Positions 23,515-25,530 of a stretch of DNA of 25,530 bases are shown piece by piece. The notes beneath the pieces were generated by a model. It did no database searches, had not been told where the DNA came from, and worked only from the letters and a program-made list of their open reading frames with translations. Both the position numbers and the translations under genes were made by a program. The DNA comes from Bacteroidales bacterium M5 (GTDB lineage Bacteria > Bacteroidota > Bacteroidia > Bacteroidales > Muribaculaceae): NCBI GenBank assembly GCA_001689535.1, contig LUJP01000106.1, positions 1 to 25,530 of the forward strand, read 5' to 3'. The first letter of the stretch is position 1. Each line of letters starts with the position of its first letter.

Positions 23515-24605
23515 TGGCAGAAGTAGGCGATACCGTCCGCTACCTCAACGCAGTGGGCGGAGGACGCATAGCAAAAATCGAAGGCAAGATCGCATACGTT
23601 GACGAACCTGACGGCTTCACCACCCCCGTGCTCCTGAAGGAGTGCGTGGTGGTGGCCACCAGGGCCGTCACCGAAAAGGCACTTGCAAAAGAAACTCCGG
23701 CAAGCACCGACTCAGGAAAAAGCGTTGCTTCCAAACCGGGCCCTGACGCGGCAAACCAGGCTTACGTTGAGCCTGAGATCGCCGTAGAGGAGGTTCCCGG
23801 AGGCGATTCCATCAATCTGCAGCTCGCATTCGAGCCGATAGATATCAAAAAGCTTTCCACCTCAGGATTCGAGACTTTTCTGGTCAACGATTCCAATTAC
23901 TACATCTATTTCTCCTACTCATGGAAAGCCGGGGAAAAAGATGAGTGGCAGCTTCGCTACAGCGGCATCGTGGAGCCCAACATCCAGTTCCTTATCGAGG
24001 AGATTCCGGTAGAGGCCCTTGCGGAAATGGACCATATCTCTCTGCAGGCAGTGGCCTTCAAGCGCGACCGCGAGTTCGCACTGAAACCCGTGATCGATTT
24101 CCGGAAAAAGATTGACACCACAAAGTTCGCAAAGCTCCACTGTTTCGCCCCCACGGACTACTTCGAGAGCCAGGTAATGGCTTTCGATATTGTCAAGGAC
24201 GACAAACCCGTGACCGAGAAGAAACCGGATGTCAAAGAGCTTGAAAAAGCCCTGAAGACAAAGAAAGCGGTCGATATGCGCCGCCGTCCGGTAGTAAAGA
24301 AAAAGGCACGTCAGCGTCAGGACGGCGATAAGCTCGTGGTTGATCTCCATATCCATGAACTGGTGGACAACACACGCGGAATGTCGAACGCCGACATGCT
24401 CAATCTGCAGATTGACGAATTTTCCAGAGTGATGGACGAGAATCTTCGCAACAAAGGACGAAAGATAATCTTCATCCATGGAAAAGGCGAAGGAGTGCTC
24501 CGCAACGCCATCATGAAGGAACTCAACCACCGTTACAAGGGTCACGACGTGCAGGACGCCTCGTTCCGTGAATACGGATTCGGAGCCACACAAGTGACAA
24601 TTTAA
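23514..24605 (+). CDS. DUF2027 and Smr domain protein
   Basis: This 363-residue protein begins with the DUF2027 N-terminal element (VGDTVRYLNAVGGGRIAKIEGKIAYVDEPDGF, KECVVV), then a middle beta-rich domain (about 95-225), a basic linker, and a C-terminal Smr domain (about 275-363). The Smr domain has DLHIHEL and FIHGKGEGVLRNAI, the HGKG nuclease loop of MutS2/Smr proteins. Smr domains nick or cleave DNA or RNA and act in mismatch-independent repair or ribosome rescue; the role of this Bacteroidota form is not known. There is no signal peptide, so it is cytoplasmic. The tricorn stop and this ATG share one base (TAATG), a translational coupling that links it oddly to an exported protease. Confidence 0.92.
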   Translation: MAEVGDTVRYLNAVGGGRIAKIEGKIAYVDEPDGFTTPVLLKECVVVATRAVTEKALAKETPASTDSGKSVASKPGPDAANQAYVEPEIAVEEVPGGDSINLQLAFEPIDIKKLSTSGFETFLVNDSNYYIYFSYSWKAGEKDEWQLRYSGIVEPNIQFLIEEIPVEALAEMDHISLQAVAFKRDREFALKPVIDFRKKIDTTKFAKLHCFAPTDYFESQVMAFDIVKDDKPVTEKKPDVKELEKALKTKKAVDMRRRPVVKKKARQRQDGDKLVVDLHIHELVDNTRGMSNADMLNLQIDEFSRVMDENLRNKGRKIIFIHGKGEGVLRNAIMKELNHRYKGHDVQDASFREYGFGATQVTI

Positions 24606-24627
24606 GAGCTTGCTTCATAATACTGAC

Positions 24628-25416
24628 ATGATATTCTGTTTTTCCGGCAACGGCAACAGTCTTTGTGTGGCAAGAAGCCTCGGCAGAAAGCTCAACGAAG
24701 ACATCACTCAAATCACCGCCTCCACTCCCGCCGCGCTCGACGCGCGGGAATGGAGGCGCGTGGTATGGGTGTTTCCTGTCTACAGCTGGGGCATGCCGAC
24801 CCCAGTAAAGAGATTCATCCGCACCGTAAGTCTTGACGGACTCCCCTCCCGGGCCACACATCATCTGGTACTGACCTGCGGCGATGACACCGGTCTCGCC
24901 CACCGCACATGGCGCAATGCCGTGAAAAAACGCGGGTGGACGCCAAAAGGGAGCTATTCGGTGATTATGCCAAACACTTACGTGACGCTACCTGGTTTTG
25001 ACACCGACAGCCCTGATCTTACAGTGAGGAAACTCGACATGATGGATGATCGGGTGGAGCACATAGCGCGGTGCATCCGGCATGAAGCGAGGGTGGACGA
25101 TGTGGTTCAGGGCAAATTCGCATGGCTTAAGACCCGCGTGCTCTATCCGCTGTTCATGGCGCTGCTCACCTCGTCGAAGCCATTTAGGGTATCCGACAAA
25201 TGTGTGAAATGCGGTCTGTGTGCCAAAGGATGCCCGATGGGAAACATCAGTCTGGATGCCGACGGCCTTCCCCGTTGGGGGCAGAACTGCGCCATGTGTC
25301 TGCGATGCCTGCACCGCTGCCCGGCGAAAGCGATTGATTACGGCCCCTTCACCCGAGGCAAAGGACGCTACCCGGGCCCCGATAAAGCTCTCAGGGAGTA
25401 CGATCCAGGAAGATAA
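24628..25416 (+). CDS. EFR1-type flavodoxin/ferredoxin fusion protein
   Basis: This 262-residue protein joins an N-terminal flavodoxin-like domain to two C-terminal 4Fe-4S clusters, the plan of EFR1 family ferrodoxins. The FMN phosphate loop is MIFCFSGNGNSLCVARSL (usually FSGTGNT); VVWVFPVYSWGMPTPVKRFI is the typical second flavodoxin element. The clusters are CVKCGLCAKGCP (about residues 192-203) and CAMCLRCLHRCP (about 221-232), each with a complete CxxCxxCxxxCP set. It is a cytoplasmic electron carrier, and its partners are unknown. The ATG at 24628 starts exactly at the flavodoxin loop. A TTG six codons earlier was not used because it adds no family sequence. It follows the Smr gene by 22 bases and ends the operon at a strong terminator. 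Confidence 0.92.
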   Translation: MIFCFSGNGNSLCVARSLGRKLNEDITQITASTPAALDAREWRRVVWVFPVYSWGMPTPVKRFIRTVSLDGLPSRATHHLVLTCGDDTGLAHRTWRNAVKKRGWTPKGSYSVIMPNTYVTLPGFDTDSPDLTVRKLDMMDDRVEHIARCIRHEARVDDVVQGKFAWLKTRVLYPLFMALLTSSKPFRVSDKCVKCGLCAKGCPMGNISLDADGLPRWGQNCAMCLRCLHRCPAKAIDYGPFTRGKGRYPGPDKALREYDPGR

Positions 25417-25437
25417 ACACCCCTATAGAAAAAGATA

Positions 25438-25475
25438 GCAGGCGGCGTGTCAAAATCACTTGATACGCCGCCTGC
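25438..25475. terminator. Strong, probably bidirectional terminator
   Basis: Positions 25438-25453 pair with 25460-25475 over 16 base pairs, including one G-U, around AATCAC. On the plus strand TTTTTT begins three bases later; on the minus strand the hairpin is followed by a TCTTTTTC tract. It ends the tricorn-Smr-EFR1 unit and could also end a convergent gene from the right. Confidence 0.93.
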
Positions 25476-25495
25476 AGTTTTTTCTATTATTCGGT

Positions 25496-25530
25496 TTATG
25501 CCGGTAGTGTTTCGCTGAGTGTGTCTGAGG
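25496..25530 (-). CDS. Possible C-terminal end of a convergent gene (partial)
   Basis: One minus-strand frame is open from the right edge to a TAA at 25496-25498 and encodes SDTLSETLPA. The bidirectional terminator just beyond its stop fits a gene converging from the right. Ten codons are too few to identify a product or to prove coding. Confidence 0.25.
   Translation of the reverse strand, partial: SDTLSETLPA

Overview
The window looks like a chromosomal segment of a Bacteroidota bacterium, order Bacteroidales. A Muribaculaceae-like gut lineage is my best guess. The evidence is the fused murF-alr gene, the DUF4293, DUF4923, DUF2027-Smr, GSCFA and PorE-type lipoprotein families, and the repeated TAnnTTTG promoter element in place of a sigma70 -10 box. 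Ribosome binding sites are mostly weak and A-rich. Most genes are GC-rich; one 60-base line counted in the tricorn gene was 62% GC. I found no rRNA, tRNA, CRISPR array, IS element or phage gene, and no gap between genes exceeds 300 bases.

Layout, left to right. (1) speA and truA on the minus strand form a translationally tight pair, diverging from a DUF805 membrane protein gene. (2) A well-expressed-looking OmpA-like/TPR lipoprotein gene ends in a strong terminator (5463-5492). (3) A cell-envelope operon on the plus strand encodes a PorE-type lipoprotein (TPR, beta-propeller, CarboxypepD_reg-like and OmpA domains), a GSCFA protein and the MurF-Alr fusion. (4) A DUF4293 membrane protein gene (minus) diverges from surE (plus). 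(5) A DUF4923 secreted protein gene and a family 2 glycosyltransferase gene (minus) are coupled by TAATG and converge on surE. (6) A long minus-strand run reads HAD phosphatase, nucleotidyltransferase, Asp/Glu-type racemase, aspS, NIF3-like gene and zinc-ribbon coiled-coil gene, and ends at a terminator (13824-13859). (7) A LicD gene diverges from the HAD gene. It is followed by a tricorn-type protease gene, a DUF2027-Smr gene coupled by TAATG, and an EFR1-type flavodoxin/ferredoxin gene. A strong bidirectional terminator (25438-25475) closes the window.

The most interesting region is about 17.24-20.04 kb. It is clearly AT-richer than its flanks (30-40% GC in the 60-base lines I counted). It encodes a tightly overlapped HAD-nucleotidyltransferase-racemase operon opposite a LicD gene. 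This parts list resembles a phosphocholine-type (LicC/LicD) surface-decoration pathway, but the choline kinase is absent and a phosphatase and racemase take its place. The composition boundary falls inside the 3' end of licD on one side and directly at the aspS start on the other, as expected of a swapped cassette. I propose it encodes activation and transfer of an unknown phospho-substituent to a surface glycan; the substrate cannot be read from sequence.

The remaining genes are mainly envelope biogenesis (lipoproteins, peptidoglycan precursor synthesis, glycosyltransferase, protease), polyamine synthesis and translation.
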